NCBI RefSeq assembly: GCF_003725795.1
Contig: NZ_RBEE01000004.1
Location: 286,067 to 350,066 of the forward strand
Direction: 5' to 3'
From: Pedobacter jejuensis
GTDB taxonomy: Bacteria > Bacteroidota > Bacteroidia > Sphingobacteriales > Sphingobacteriaceae
Length of the DNA: 64,000 nucleotides
Under the pieces are notes generated by a model that was not told the origin of the DNA, ran no database searches, and worked only from the letters and a program-made list of their open reading frames with translations. Each line of letters begins with the position of its first letter. Position 1 is the stretch's first letter. The position numbers and the translations under genes were made by a program. Shown piece by piece: positions 56,496-64,000 of this stretch.

Positions 56496-57794
56496 ATGAA
56501 AAAATTATTATTTTATCTTGTAATTTTAACTGCGCTCTCGTGCAAAAAAGATGCAGAAACAAGTTCTATCGATGAGCCTACCACGCTAAATTCGCAATTG
56601 ACTATTGAAAATGCTCGAAAGATTTTGAACAATGAAAAGAACCAAAACAAAATACATTTGGTTAATCCCTCAGAGGCAATTACTGAAAAAATTAAAACGA
56701 AGGTATCTTGGGCTAATGCAGTGCAATATGCTTTGAATGGAGTAGATGTCGTAGAAGTGCCTTATAAAATGGATACATTGGTGGTCAGAGATTATGCGGC
56801 TTCATCTTTGACTCGAAAGTCTAATAGAACTTTAAGCGATTTTGTTCAATCAACACTTATAATTTATAAGAAAAGAACAGATTCGATTGTTACTATGGAA
56901 GTATTGAAATATATTCCTGGTGAAGAATCTTTTAATAATCCCTTTTACAAAATTCACAGTTTATCATTAAATAATCTAGGTGAGTGGACAGGATATATCG
57001 AATATTCGCATACCAATGGTGAACTTTTTTATTTAAGCAAAGTAAACAATGGGACAATTGTTAACGTTAAGGCGGCGGCAGTGAGAAAATCGTCTAACAG
57101 AGGAGAAATGAACACTCAGTCAGGACCCTGTGTGGTCTGTATCCCTAAAACTGTTAGGATTTGTGCTGGACCTTATCCAGGTTCCCCATTGGAAGTCTGT
57201 TATGACTATCCAACTGGTGAGGAATGCATAGACTATTGTCCAGGTGTTCCAACAATACCTCCCGGAGGTACGGTTCCAGTAGACAGTGGTGTGGCTCCTG
57301 ACGGTTCTGTAGCATATACAATAGAGTTACAAGCATTCGAAGTTGGATATAAAGCTCAGATGAAGCCTGGAGAACTTGTTATTTTTAATAACATGACACG
57401 TATAAATCAACTACGATATTTGGTAAATGCACAAGGAGCTATAGAGTTAGCCAATGAATTATTTCCTGGAAATCAAACCAATACAAAAGCAGATTCTTTC
57501 AGACATGCTTACTTCAGCTTATGGAATACTTACAGTATAAATAGAGACCTTGCGAAACAATTAGGTGATGCGCATGAAGAAGGCACGCCTGCTAACCCAA
57601 TGGATGAAATGGCTAAATCTATGGATTTATGGAACAATTACGCTGGGAGAAGTTTATTTTCTAGCATTAGCTCCTCTTCTTTAAATCGAAGGGATGAATT
57701 TAAAAATCTCGTTCTTTCATTGATGAATGCAGGAGAATTAAAATATATGAAATTAGTGGGTTTGGAGTATCAATTGGTATATACTAATGAATAA
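56496..57794 (+). CDS. Lipoprotein with C-terminal DUF6973 domain
   Basis: 432 residues, lipobox TALSCKKD (Cys about 16). A helical/strand N-terminal half, a Cys/Pro/Gly-rich stretch (about 205-265, PCVVCIPKTVRICAG...), then a DUF6973 domain with DSFRHAYFSLWNTYS, AKQLGDAHEEGTP and MAKSMDLWNNYAGR. DUF6973 occurs at the ends of polymorphic toxins and secreted proteins and is probably enzymatic, but its reaction is not established. Followed by a short lipoprotein gene that overlaps by 8 bases, which suggests a pair. Confidence 0.78.
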   Translation: MKKLLFYLVILTALSCKKDAETSSIDEPTTLNSQLTIENARKILNNEKNQNKIHLVNPSEAITEKIKTKVSWANAVQYALNGVDVVEVPYKMDTLVVRDYAASSLTRKSNRTLSDFVQSTLIIYKKRTDSIVTMEVLKYIPGEESFNNPFYKIHSLSLNNLGEWTGYIEYSHTNGELFYLSKVNNGTIVNVKAAAVRKSSNRGEMNTQSGPCVVCIPKTVRICAGPYPGSPLEVCYDYPTGEECIDYCPGVPTIPPGGTVPVDSGVAPDGSVAYTIELQAFEVGYKAQMKPGELVIFNNMTRINQLRYLVNAQGAIELANELFPGNQTNTKADSFRHAYFSLWNTYSINRDLAKQLGDAHEEGTPANPMDEMAKSMDLWNNYAGRSLFSSISSSSLNRRDEFKNLVLSLMNAGELKYMKLVGLEYQLVYTNE

Positions 57795-58287
57795 AATTAT
57801 GAGAAAAAATGCTTATTTATTGTTAATAGCGTTCACACTTTTTTTTGCATGTAAGAAGTCAAAAGTTCAAAATGTAAATCTGAAAAATTCTTTTAATTCT
57901 CAAATTCTTTCATTGAAAAACAATGATAAATCTGATAGCTTAAAATTAGATTTATGTTCTTTCATACCATTAAAATGGGACAGTTTGATTGTAGTAACAG
58001 GATATGCGACTCCTAGGACGTTAAAAGCTTTTAATTTCGAAAATCAAAATGTTGTAGGGCAATTTATTGATATGGTTCCTGAAAACTCTGTTACCTTGCT
58101 TTACATCAAAGGGAACAGTATTGTCGGATATAGTGACCTGCCTTCACCATCACTAGATTTCGGAAGAATAAGCAAGCATTATAAGTTAGGTTTTACTATA
58201 ATGCATGAAAGCGAATGCGGTAATCTGATGATTAAAAAATATATTGAAAATGGAAAGACATATTTTAGATTTGATAATCAACCTTAA
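57787..58287 (+). CDS. Hypothetical lipoprotein, partner of the DUF6973 lipoprotein
   Basis: 166 residues, lipobox TLFFACKKS (Cys about 19-20). A second ATG at 57799 would avoid the 8-base overlap with the upstream gene. Mature part has mixed strands (CSFIPLKWDSLIVVTGYATPRT, NSVTLLYIKGNSIVGY) and no family match. The coupling to the DUF6973 gene could mean an immunity or assembly role; this is a guess from position. Confidence 0.65.
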   Translation: MNKIMRKNAYLLLIAFTLFFACKKSKVQNVNLKNSFNSQILSLKNNDKSDSLKLDLCSFIPLKWDSLIVVTGYATPRTLKAFNFENQNVVGQFIDMVPENSVTLLYIKGNSIVGYSDLPSPSLDFGRISKHYKLGFTIMHESECGNLMIKKYIENGKTYFRFDNQP

Positions 58288-58465
58288 AAATAGCAATTCA
58301 TGCATTCGCTAACTTCTAAAGTCAGGATTGGTCCGCAATAGAAAAAGTTGATAATTATTTTTCCCTATAAAAAAATGTTCTGAGAAAAATAATCTAATAT
58401 CATCTGAAACCGTTAGCACGTATAATCACCAAATCAAATTGTCTTAAAAAAATAAAATGTATATT

Positions 58466-58513
58466 AAAAATAGTGTTTAAACAACATTTTCCAAGGGTTT
58501 AAACACTATTTTT
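58466..58513. terminator. Strong bidirectional terminator hairpin
   Basis: A perfect 17-bp inverted repeat (arms AAAAATAGTGTTTAAAC at 58466-58482 and its complement at 58497-58513, loop 14). T-runs lie at the end of the stem in both directions. It overlaps the stop codon of the minus-strand coiled-coil pseudogene and also lies downstream of the plus-strand lipoprotein gene. Confidence 0.7.
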
Positions 58514-59085
58514 GCCTTGTAATTGAATCCCTAGACTTGATCATCTCCCTGATCTTTTTCCTATCTTCATCACCCCCAGATACGTCAACAATCCAATTCC
58601 CACTCTTATCCTTACTAAGCCTTTTTCTAAAATTCCTCAAAAGTACCTTAGCGGAATCTGCTTGAGACTCATTTCTGTTTAAAGTCCCCTTACTACCATT
58701 AAGCTTTAAATAAATATCAAAATTATAATTATCTTTAGCATACTTTAAGAGTTGAGAAGTTTCTCATAACTTAGTATCAAGGCTATCATTTTTGGCTTGT
58801 AGTTTGTCAATTAAAGCAACAATCTGACCTCCAGAAACCTCTTTATTATTAATTAAAATACTAATATTATTAGTGATTGTTTTTGTAGAGTCAGTGTATT
58901 TTTCAATTTTTTTATCAAACTTATCACCCTTTAGTTTTCAATTAATTATAGAATCCTGCCTGTTTATAGAATCTCTTAATCAATTGTTGTCGTAAGAAAT
59001 GAATGCTGTCTTTTAATGCTTGCTTTTTGTTCTCCTCGGCATTTCCCTTCACATCAGCTAGCTTTTCTTGAAAATCGATCCTCAT
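58506..59085 (-). pseudogene. Decayed coiled-coil protein gene
   Basis: On the minus strand, ATG 59085 begins MRIDFQEKLADVKGNAEENKKQ... and stops after about 45 codons. A shifted frame continues with DKFDKKIEKYTDSTKTITNNI, VSGGQIVALIDKLQAKNDSLD, a TGA, and then about 70 codons to the TAG at 58506 (GNWIVDVSGGDEDRKKIREMIKSRDS). The protein was Lys/Asp/Ser-rich and probably coiled-coil. At least one frameshift and two internal stops. I do not recognise the family. Confidence 0.6.
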
Positions 59086-59370
59086 GTGGTAATTATATTT
59101 TTATGATCACTTTCAGACATATATACGTTACATTCATAGCCTGTCTTGAGCAGACGAGATACAGCGACAATGATAGCAATAATCGCAGCCCCCCCATCCA
59201 GTTAAGATCCAGTCTTTGAAATTAAAATTTGTATTAGCTATAAATCTGATTAAGCATGAAAAGTATAACTATTTTTCAAATAGATACAAAGGCTTATTAA
59301 ATGCGTGATATCAATAGACAAAAATGGCTTTTGCTCACCTAATTAAGGGCTGACACATGATAATTTGCAT
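59086..59370. other. Region before the IS21 element
   Basis: About 285 bases with no intact gene. A 12-codon frame from an ATG near 59131 (minus) is probably the former 5' part of the coiled-coil pseudogene region. Confidence 0.35.
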
Positions 59371-59587
59371 ATTCCGCTCTATAGTTTACCACCATTCCAC
59401 TATAAACCTTACCAGTAATTCCGCTGCATAGTTTACCAGTTTTCCGGAGGAAATATTACCAGGTATTCCATTTCAAATCTTACCGGGTATTCCGGAGCAA
59501 AGTTTACCATTTGTAACGATTCAAGGGTCTTAAACGCCTGACATTCCGGCACAAAGCTTACCACTTAATCCACAGCAAAGTTTACCA
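59371..59587 (+). repeat. IS21 left-end multiple transposase-binding repeats
   Basis: Eight related units of the form ATTCCG-(about 10)-TTACCA, starting near 59371, 59393, 59417, 59441, 59465, 59489, 59542 and 59567. Period is about 24 bp with one 53-bp gap. This is the multiple-terminal-repeat structure typical of IS21 members, not a CRISPR array. Confidence 0.8.
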
Positions 59588-59644
59588 TTAAGAGTGATTT
59601 ACTACCGTTTCCTATAGTTTTGATTAGGATCAAACTATATAGAG

Positions 59645-61219
59645 ATGGCAAATAAACTACTCAGTATGCAAAAAGTAAGACAGATACTCCTGCTTCTTAA
59701 ACGTGGTTACTCTGAGCGTGAGATCGCCAGGCAGACAGGGGTTTCCCGACCGACCATTCATCTGTACTCGAAGTTGCTTAAGGCTACCGGTACCGATTAC
59801 GATGTGCTTTTTAATATGGGAGACAATGATTTAAATACCCTTGTCCATTCCCAAAAGGAACAAAAGGATGAGCCCATCGATCTAAGAAAGTTTCATTTTC
59901 AGCAACAGGTGGGTTATTTTCTTCTTGAACTTAAACGTGTTGGTGTTACCAGGTTCTTGTTATGGCAGGAGTATCTAAAGTTATATCCATCAGGGTTTCA
60001 GTATTCCAGGTTCTGCGAACTTCTGGATATCGAGCTTTCCTCACGCAAGCCAAGTATGCGCATGGAGCACAAACCCGGTCACCTTCTGGAGATCGATTTT
60101 GCAGGCTCAAGACTTGAATATGTTGATCGCGATAGCGGAGAGGTAATAGAGTGTCCTGTTCTGGTTGGAGTACTTCCATTCAGCAGCTATTGTTTTGTCA
60201 TGGCGCTGCCGGATGCAACCCTGGTAAATGTTATTGGTGGCCTCAATAGGATGCTGGAATATTTCCAGGGAGCTCCGCTGAACATTATCTCTGATAATAT
60301 GAAACAATGGGTGGTTAGGACCTGTAAGTATGAGCCTACCTTTCCTGAGCTTCTGGAGCAATGGGCATTACATAATAAAGTAGGGTTACTGGCTACCCGC
60401 CCTGGTCGGCCAAAGGATAAACCATCGGTTGAGAATCAGGTGCTCATTTCCTATAGAAGGGTCTTTGCGCTTTTACGCAATGAAAGCTTCTATAGTCTGG
60501 ACGAACTAAACAGGGCTATTCTTAAAAAGGTAGACGAGCACCACCAGTTAAACTTCCAGAAAAAGAGCTACAGCAGGATGAGTCTTTTTCAGTCTGAGGA
60601 AAAGCCACTGTTGCAACCTCTGGCCGTTCAGCCATTCGAACTGTCCCACTACACAAAGGCAAAGGTTCAGAAGAACTATCATGTAGTGGTCGGTGAAGAT
60701 TGGCATTTCTATAGCGTACCATTTGCTTATCTTGGCAAAAGCGTAACCATCATTTATGATTCAGACCACGTTGAAATCTATTATCAACTTGAACGGATTG
60801 CCATACACAAGCGAAGCTTTAAAAAGCATGGATATACCACAGATCTGGAGCATATGCCGGAAAATCACAGAAAAATTGCTGAAAGGCGTGGTTGGGATCC
60901 TGATTATTATTTACTCAAAGCCGAGCAAAACGGTCCGGCCACCCATCAGTTCTTCAGTAAGCTGATGGAAAGTAAGATCTCCATTCACCAGGCTTATGGG
61001 CCATGCCTGGGTATTCTCAGGCTGATAAGTTCTTTTGGTTCGGTGCGTGTCGAGAATGCCTGCAAGAGGGCATTGAGAGGATATAAATATAATTACGGGG
61101 TACTCAACAATATCCTATCCAACAACATGGATCTCCAGGAGGATGCTGTACCTGAAGGTTCACCAATCCCCGGCCATGACAATCACAGGGGAGCGAAGGC
61201 ATATGAGAGGCTAAACTAG
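59645..61219 (+). CDS. istA: IS21-family transposase IstA
   Basis: 524 residues: N-terminal HTH (VRQILLLLKRGYSEREIARQTGVSRPTIHLYSKLL, about 11-45), a DDE catalytic core with Asp151 (LEIDFAG), Asp217 (IISDNMKQW) and Glu263 (KDKPSVENQV), and a C-terminal beta-barrel-like domain (HYTKAKVQKNYHVVVGEDWHFYSVP). Uninterrupted and of full length. It works with IstB to cut and join DNA at the repeat-bearing ends. istB follows after 18 bases. Confidence 0.95.
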   Translation: MANKLLSMQKVRQILLLLKRGYSEREIARQTGVSRPTIHLYSKLLKATGTDYDVLFNMGDNDLNTLVHSQKEQKDEPIDLRKFHFQQQVGYFLLELKRVGVTRFLLWQEYLKLYPSGFQYSRFCELLDIELSSRKPSMRMEHKPGHLLEIDFAGSRLEYVDRDSGEVIECPVLVGVLPFSSYCFVMALPDATLVNVIGGLNRMLEYFQGAPLNIISDNMKQWVVRTCKYEPTFPELLEQWALHNKVGLLATRPGRPKDKPSVENQVLISYRRVFALLRNESFYSLDELNRAILKKVDEHHQLNFQKKSYSRMSLFQSEEKPLLQPLAVQPFELSHYTKAKVQKNYHVVVGEDWHFYSVPFAYLGKSVTIIYDSDHVEIYYQLERIAIHKRSFKKHGYTTDLEHMPENHRKIAERRGWDPDYYLLKAEQNGPATHQFFSKLMESKISIHQAYGPCLGILRLISSFGSVRVENACKRALRGYKYNYGVLNNILSNNMDLQEDAVPEGSPIPGHDNHRGAKAYERLN

Positions 61220-61237
61220 AAATCAATTCCAAATAAA

Positions 61238-61963
61238 ATGAATAAACAATCAACACTGGAGCAGCTTAATTCACTTAGGCTGCCCGGCATGGCCAAACGT
61301 TATCAGGCTATGTTAAACCTACCCAGTCATCAACAGGAAGATGCATATACCCTGGTAGCAATGCTGTGCCAGGCTGAAATTGAGCATCGAAACTTTCAGC
61401 GAACCGAGAGGTTGTTGAAAAACAGCAGGCTCCGTTACAATGCACTGCTTGAGGAAGTGATCTGCAAACCGGAACGTGGACTGACCAGGGAGATGCTTGG
61501 CCAGTTATCCGATGACAGTCTGGTCAATAGGTCTCAGAATATCCTCATCCATGGGCTGACCGGTTGCGGGAAAAGTTACCTCGCATGTGCACTGGGAAGG
61601 AATGCCTGCCTGATGGGACACAAAGTACTGTATCTTGCCATGAACAAATTCCTGGAAGCTATCGGACAGGCAAAACTTGACGGGACCTACCTAAAGTGGA
61701 TCAAAAACATAGCTGCACACGCAGTTGTTATTCTAGATGACTTTGGACTAAAGCCGCTTTCCCATGATGCAAAACTCGCACTGCTGGATATTCTTGAAGA
61801 CAGGTATGGAAATGGTTCAATCATCATAACCTCCCAGCTTCCGCTGGATAAATATTATGAGTTCATTAACGAACCTAGCCTTGCGGATGCAATACTTGAC
61901 AGACTGACAGCGTCGGCACATAAAGTTGAACTCACGGGGGAATCTTTGAGAAAGAAAAAATAA
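61238..61963 (+). CDS. istB: IS21-family ATPase helper IstB
   Basis: 241 residues. AAA+ ATPase with Walker A GLTGCGKS (106-113), Walker B VVILDDFG (Asp167-Asp168), and the family C terminus GESLRKKK. It selects target DNA and activates IstA. Downstream of istA, same transcript. It differs clearly from the second IstB fragment at the right window edge. Confidence 0.95.
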   Translation: MNKQSTLEQLNSLRLPGMAKRYQAMLNLPSHQQEDAYTLVAMLCQAEIEHRNFQRTERLLKNSRLRYNALLEEVICKPERGLTREMLGQLSDDSLVNRSQNILIHGLTGCGKSYLACALGRNACLMGHKVLYLAMNKFLEAIGQAKLDGTYLKWIKNIAAHAVVILDDFGLKPLSHDAKLALLDILEDRYGNGSIIITSQLPLDKYYEFINEPSLADAILDRLTASAHKVELTGESLRKKK

Positions 61964-62015
61964 ACCTTATTATTGTTAAACAAAAAAACAACTCTTATAA
62001 TAAACCAGCTGTCGC

Positions 62016-62084
62016 TGGTAACCTTTGCGTCGGAAAACCTGGTAAGGTTTCAAAGCGGAAATACTGGTAAACTTTTCTCGGAAT
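62016..62084 (-). repeat. IS21 right-end inverted repeats
   Basis: Three units on the minus strand of the same type as the left end: TGGTAAC...CGGAAAA, TGGTAAGG...CGGAAAT and TGGTAAAC...CGGAAT read on the plus strand at about 62016, 62040 and 62065. Confidence 0.75.
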
Positions 62085-62458
62085 ATCCAATAATTTAAGT
62101 CCTGCAACATATTCATTATACAACAATGAAAACGTTCTGGATCATTTTTCTCAAACTGAGATAGTGTCAGTGGAACCCTTTATGCCCAATAGTTGCACCA
62201 TAATCGATGCAGAGATATAAGCATTACGTAAAATTCAAATCCACATCTACATATGAAGAAAAATAAAGCACATATTGTTTTATTAATATTGCATATTTTG
62301 AATTGAACACATCATTTCTGATGCAGACCGACCTAAGGTATTGGGACCGTTCAGCATTATAAGCTGACAACTTTATTGGGTAAGTTCAAATAATCATCTC
62401 ATTTACCATCAAAAATGGTGGATTTTTGACAGGACTTAAAATTTCCTTTTTAGTTATT

Positions 62459-62473
62459 GTCTCAAAAAACGAA
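62459..62473 (+). repeat. Island repeat GTCTCAAAAAACGAA, exact copy 4
   Basis: Exact 15-mer; the preceding ~60 bases resemble those before copy 3 (AAAAATGGTGGATTTTT, then TTAGTTATT directly before the 15-mer). Confidence 0.8.
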
Positions 62474-62526
62474 GGTTCCGCCTAGAATATGATGAGCTTT
62501 GTCAACCTATAATGAATTAAAGAAAA

Positions 62527-62555
62527 AGGGACCGTGATCTGTGATCATAGTCCCC
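62527..62555 (-). terminator. Hairpin with T-tract on the minus strand
   Basis: GGGACCGTGATC and GATCATAGTCCC form a stem with two central mismatched bases and a TGT loop; on the minus strand TTTTTCTTT follows. It could end transcription from the DUF3738 gene about 330 bases upstream on that strand. Confidence 0.55.
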
Positions 62556-62689
62556 TTATCTAAATTAACGCTCTCATATACTATAGCGTTTAAACTTTTG
62601 ATTTATTGTTCATGCTAAAAAATACTAGAGAAATTTTTTATTATAAAGTAAAGGTTTCCGACAAAAGAGAAGTAAATGACTTATTAAAT

Positions 62690-62878
62690 GAACTTTTAAT
62701 TTGCCATTATATTTTATCATTTACTCATTATCAAAAACTAATAATTGAGTTTGATTAATGAAATGAGTTTATGATAATATAGGAAAAAGCGGAGTACAGC
62801 AGGATAATCGTAGGCAACTCTGCTAACTATAATATTCTTAAATCCTACCTCCTAAAACTTATTAAATAATTAGGGAAT
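62690..62878. repeat. 190-bp direct repeat, copy B
   Basis: Nearly identical to 56154-56343. It lies immediately downstream of the DUF3738 gene stop (62889), so this is probably the original context and copy A the derived one. Confidence 0.8.
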
Positions 62879-62888
62879 AATGATCATC

Positions 62889-63749
62889 TTATCTAAAAAC
62901 TAACATATCAATCTCCCTTTCTGACTTTGTTAGCTTTAATCCTAAATTTGCAAGTGATTTTTCCAGGTCCCCTTTCTTTTCAGGGATAAAAGTAAAAGTG
63001 ATGTTGTACCGCTCAGTGTTGTTGGTTCCATCAACAACGGGCAAGTCCACCAGACCAAACTCTTCTAGGTATTGTGCAACGTGTCTTAGCTTAATGCCTT
63101 CTCCGCTAAACGTATCCCCACTACCCTGAAAATCTCCTTTAGTAGAATTTGACCTTTTCAGACTGGGAAACTTGATATTGTCTACAGCGGTAAGCACATA
63201 AACGGGTTTCAACCGTTTTTCTAGATTCGCTTTTAAAGTTAATTTTTCCTGTAAATGCTTACGTAGGGTAGGCAATAATTCTGCTTCCTGCCCTTTAGGT
63301 ACAATTAAATCGATGCAATACATTTTTGATTTTTCAATTGCATTGTCTTTACAGGTTAAATCAACGGTTCTTCCGTAAGGTAATTCTCCATAAGCAATCC
63401 TATAGGCCAGTTCAAGCGATATATTTATCATGCTTATCCTCCGGTCTTTAAAGATGCTGTCATTCTTATAGTTTCGGGAACTGCTAGGTAGCCCATCTAT
63501 TTTTGGTAACAGGGTAAACTTCTCTTTAATTGTATCTATTACTCTAAAATAGGTACTCCATGGATCTTTAGTGATGATATCTGCCTTTAGTGGCAAGTCA
63601 ATTCTCATTCCCGCTAGTACATCGGCAATAACTTGATTAGTGATGTTTTCTGGGTCCGTGATCGCTATTGGATATTCTGGCAATATTGACCCCAGTAATG
63701 CATGATACTGACCCCCCTCGGGGATTTGGCCTGTCATAGCTGACGGCAT
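62889..63749 (-). pseudogene. DUF3738-domain protein, 5' end replaced by an IS21 end
   Basis: 286 residues as read. The C-terminal part matches the DUF3738 pattern (VAQYLEEFGLVDLPVVDGTNNTERYNITFTFIP, then LGLKLTKSEREIDMLVF). In Bacteroidota such domains often follow a TlpA-like redoxin, which is missing here. The first ~22 residues (MPSAMTGQIPEGGQYH...) are encoded by repeat sequence (GGGGTCAGTATCA / GGGGTCAATATTG) typical of an IS21 right end, so the real reading frame begins about PEYPIAITDP near 63680. The gene is therefore a 5'-truncated remnant whose apparent start comes from the IS. Confidence 0.7.
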
Positions 63750-64000
63750 GACAATTTTACCTTTTTTTTCTTAGACTTTCTCCTTTTAATTCAATTCTAT
63801 AAGATGTGTGCACCATACGATCCAAAAAGGCGTCGGCCAGAGTTGAATCTCCAAAGATGTCCCACCATTTTTCCACTGGTAGTTGACTGGCAATTATAGT
63901 TGCTTTTTTTGCATGCCGATCCTCAATTATCTCCAGCATATCCATTCGCTGTTGCTGTTCGAAATGAGTTAGTCCAAAATCATCCAAAATAAGAAGATCA
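63680..64000 (-). mobile_element. Second IS21-family element, right end (continues past the window)
   Basis: Includes the end of an istB gene and about 75 bases of terminal sequence with repeated GACCCC/GGGGTCA units and a TGTCATGCCGTCAGCTATGACA palindrome (63733-63754 on the plus strand). A different member from the element at 59.3-62.1 kb. Confidence 0.65.
63757..64000 (-). CDS. istB: IstB-like ATPase, C-terminal part only
   Basis: Read from the window edge the frame begins [12 protein letters not shown], that is Walker B, and ends with the family C terminus GESLRKKR at 63757. The apparent Met at 63987 is a TTG Leu codon, not a start. Sequence differs from the IstB at 61238 (for example [25 protein letters not shown]). 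Walker A and the istA partner lie outside the window. Confidence 0.85.
   Translation of the reverse strand, partial: DLLILDDFGLTHFEQQQRMDMLEIIEDRHAKKATIIASQLPVEKWWDIFGDSTLADAFLDRMVHTSYRIELKGESLRKKR

Larger units (their letters stand above)
59351..62107 (+). mobile_element. IS21-family insertion sequence (istA-istB), complete
   Basis: Carries istA and istB in tandem, a block of eight ~22-bp repeats at the left end and three inverted copies at the right end. Comparing the ends, TTTGCATATTCCG at the left matches TTGGATATTCCG (complement) at the right, and both outer edges begin TG; exact borders are uncertain by about 10 bases. Both genes are open, so the element may be active. Confidence 0.85.
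61964..62888. other. Intergenic region with IS21 end, island repeat and direct repeat
   Basis: 925 bases without an intact gene: IS21 right end (62016-62084), about 370 bases of AT-rich sequence, island repeat copy 4 (62459), a hairpin (62527-62555) and the 190-bp repeat copy B (62690-62878). Confidence 0.5.

Noticed and set aside
59371..59587. CRISPR-like array of ~22-bp repeats
   Set aside because: Units are diverged, spacing is short and uneven, and inverted copies occur at the other end of an istA-istB pair. This is the IS21 terminal-repeat structure.
1..64000. tRNA, rRNA or riboswitch genes
   Set aside because: I saw no cloverleaf with a T-loop GTTCGA-type signature next to an acceptor stem, no rRNA-like stretch, and no known riboswitch core. 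Short genes could still be missed by eye.

Overview
The window looks like a chromosome segment of a soil or plant-associated Bacteroidota, most like Pedobacter or another Sphingobacteriaceae. The basis is AT-rich DNA, SusC/SusD pairs, hybrid two-component (HTCS) regulators, lipoboxes, a TssD/VgrG set of the Bacteroidota type VI secretion kind, and start codons without Shine-Dalgarno sequences. The genus is inferred from gene style, not from a marker gene.

Region 1 (1-1.1 kb): the start of an unknown gene leaving the left edge, and a histidine-kinase remnant without its dimerisation His.

Region 2 (1.1-36.3 kb): a large polysaccharide utilisation locus. On the minus strand, SusC1-SusD1-SusC2-SusD2-DUF1735 form one operon, closed by a terminator and followed by a membrane cytochrome-c/FG-GAP protein. 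Upstream lie a clan-A glycosidase coupled to a GH3, HTCS 1, a GH5, a GH10 xylanase, a second GH5, two PL14-like jelly-roll proteins, HTCS 2, and a GH88-PL8 pair. PL8 plus GH88 points to lyase cleavage at uronic acids and removal of the unsaturated uronyl residue. GH5/GH10/GH3 point to a beta-1,4-glucan or xylan-like backbone. The target may be a glucuronate-containing polysaccharide (xanthan-like or similar). The PL8 gene carries an in-frame stop. A leader motif of the AACCAA-TATT type precedes many starts in this region.

Region 3 (37.0-43.2 kb): an orphan type VI secretion effector island with two TssD (Hcp-like) genes, VgrG, an unknown 286-residue protein, a PAAR-like (DUF4280) protein with a C-terminal non-specific nuclease, and two DUF600-like immunity candidates. 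No sheath, baseplate or membrane-complex genes are in the window.

Region 4 (43.3-64 kb): a decaying accessory island. A frameshifted IS256 element with a perfect 8-bp target duplication sits in the 3' end of a tyrosine-recombinase gene that is also 5'-truncated and carries a nonsense codon. The next 17 kb hold short AT-rich genes (lipoproteins, DUF6438, beta-lactamase family, LytTR two-component pair, LprI-like, DUF6973), a decayed coiled-coil gene and a complete IS21-family element. A second IS21 family member cuts a DUF3738 gene at the right edge. An exact 15-bp repeat (GTCTCAAAAAACGAA) occurs four times, with two degenerate copies, always on the same strand and always between genes. In one case it brackets a single gene like a cassette. 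Three copies of a ~115-bp element with inverted ends and one 190-bp direct repeat add to the picture of repeated insertion and recombination.
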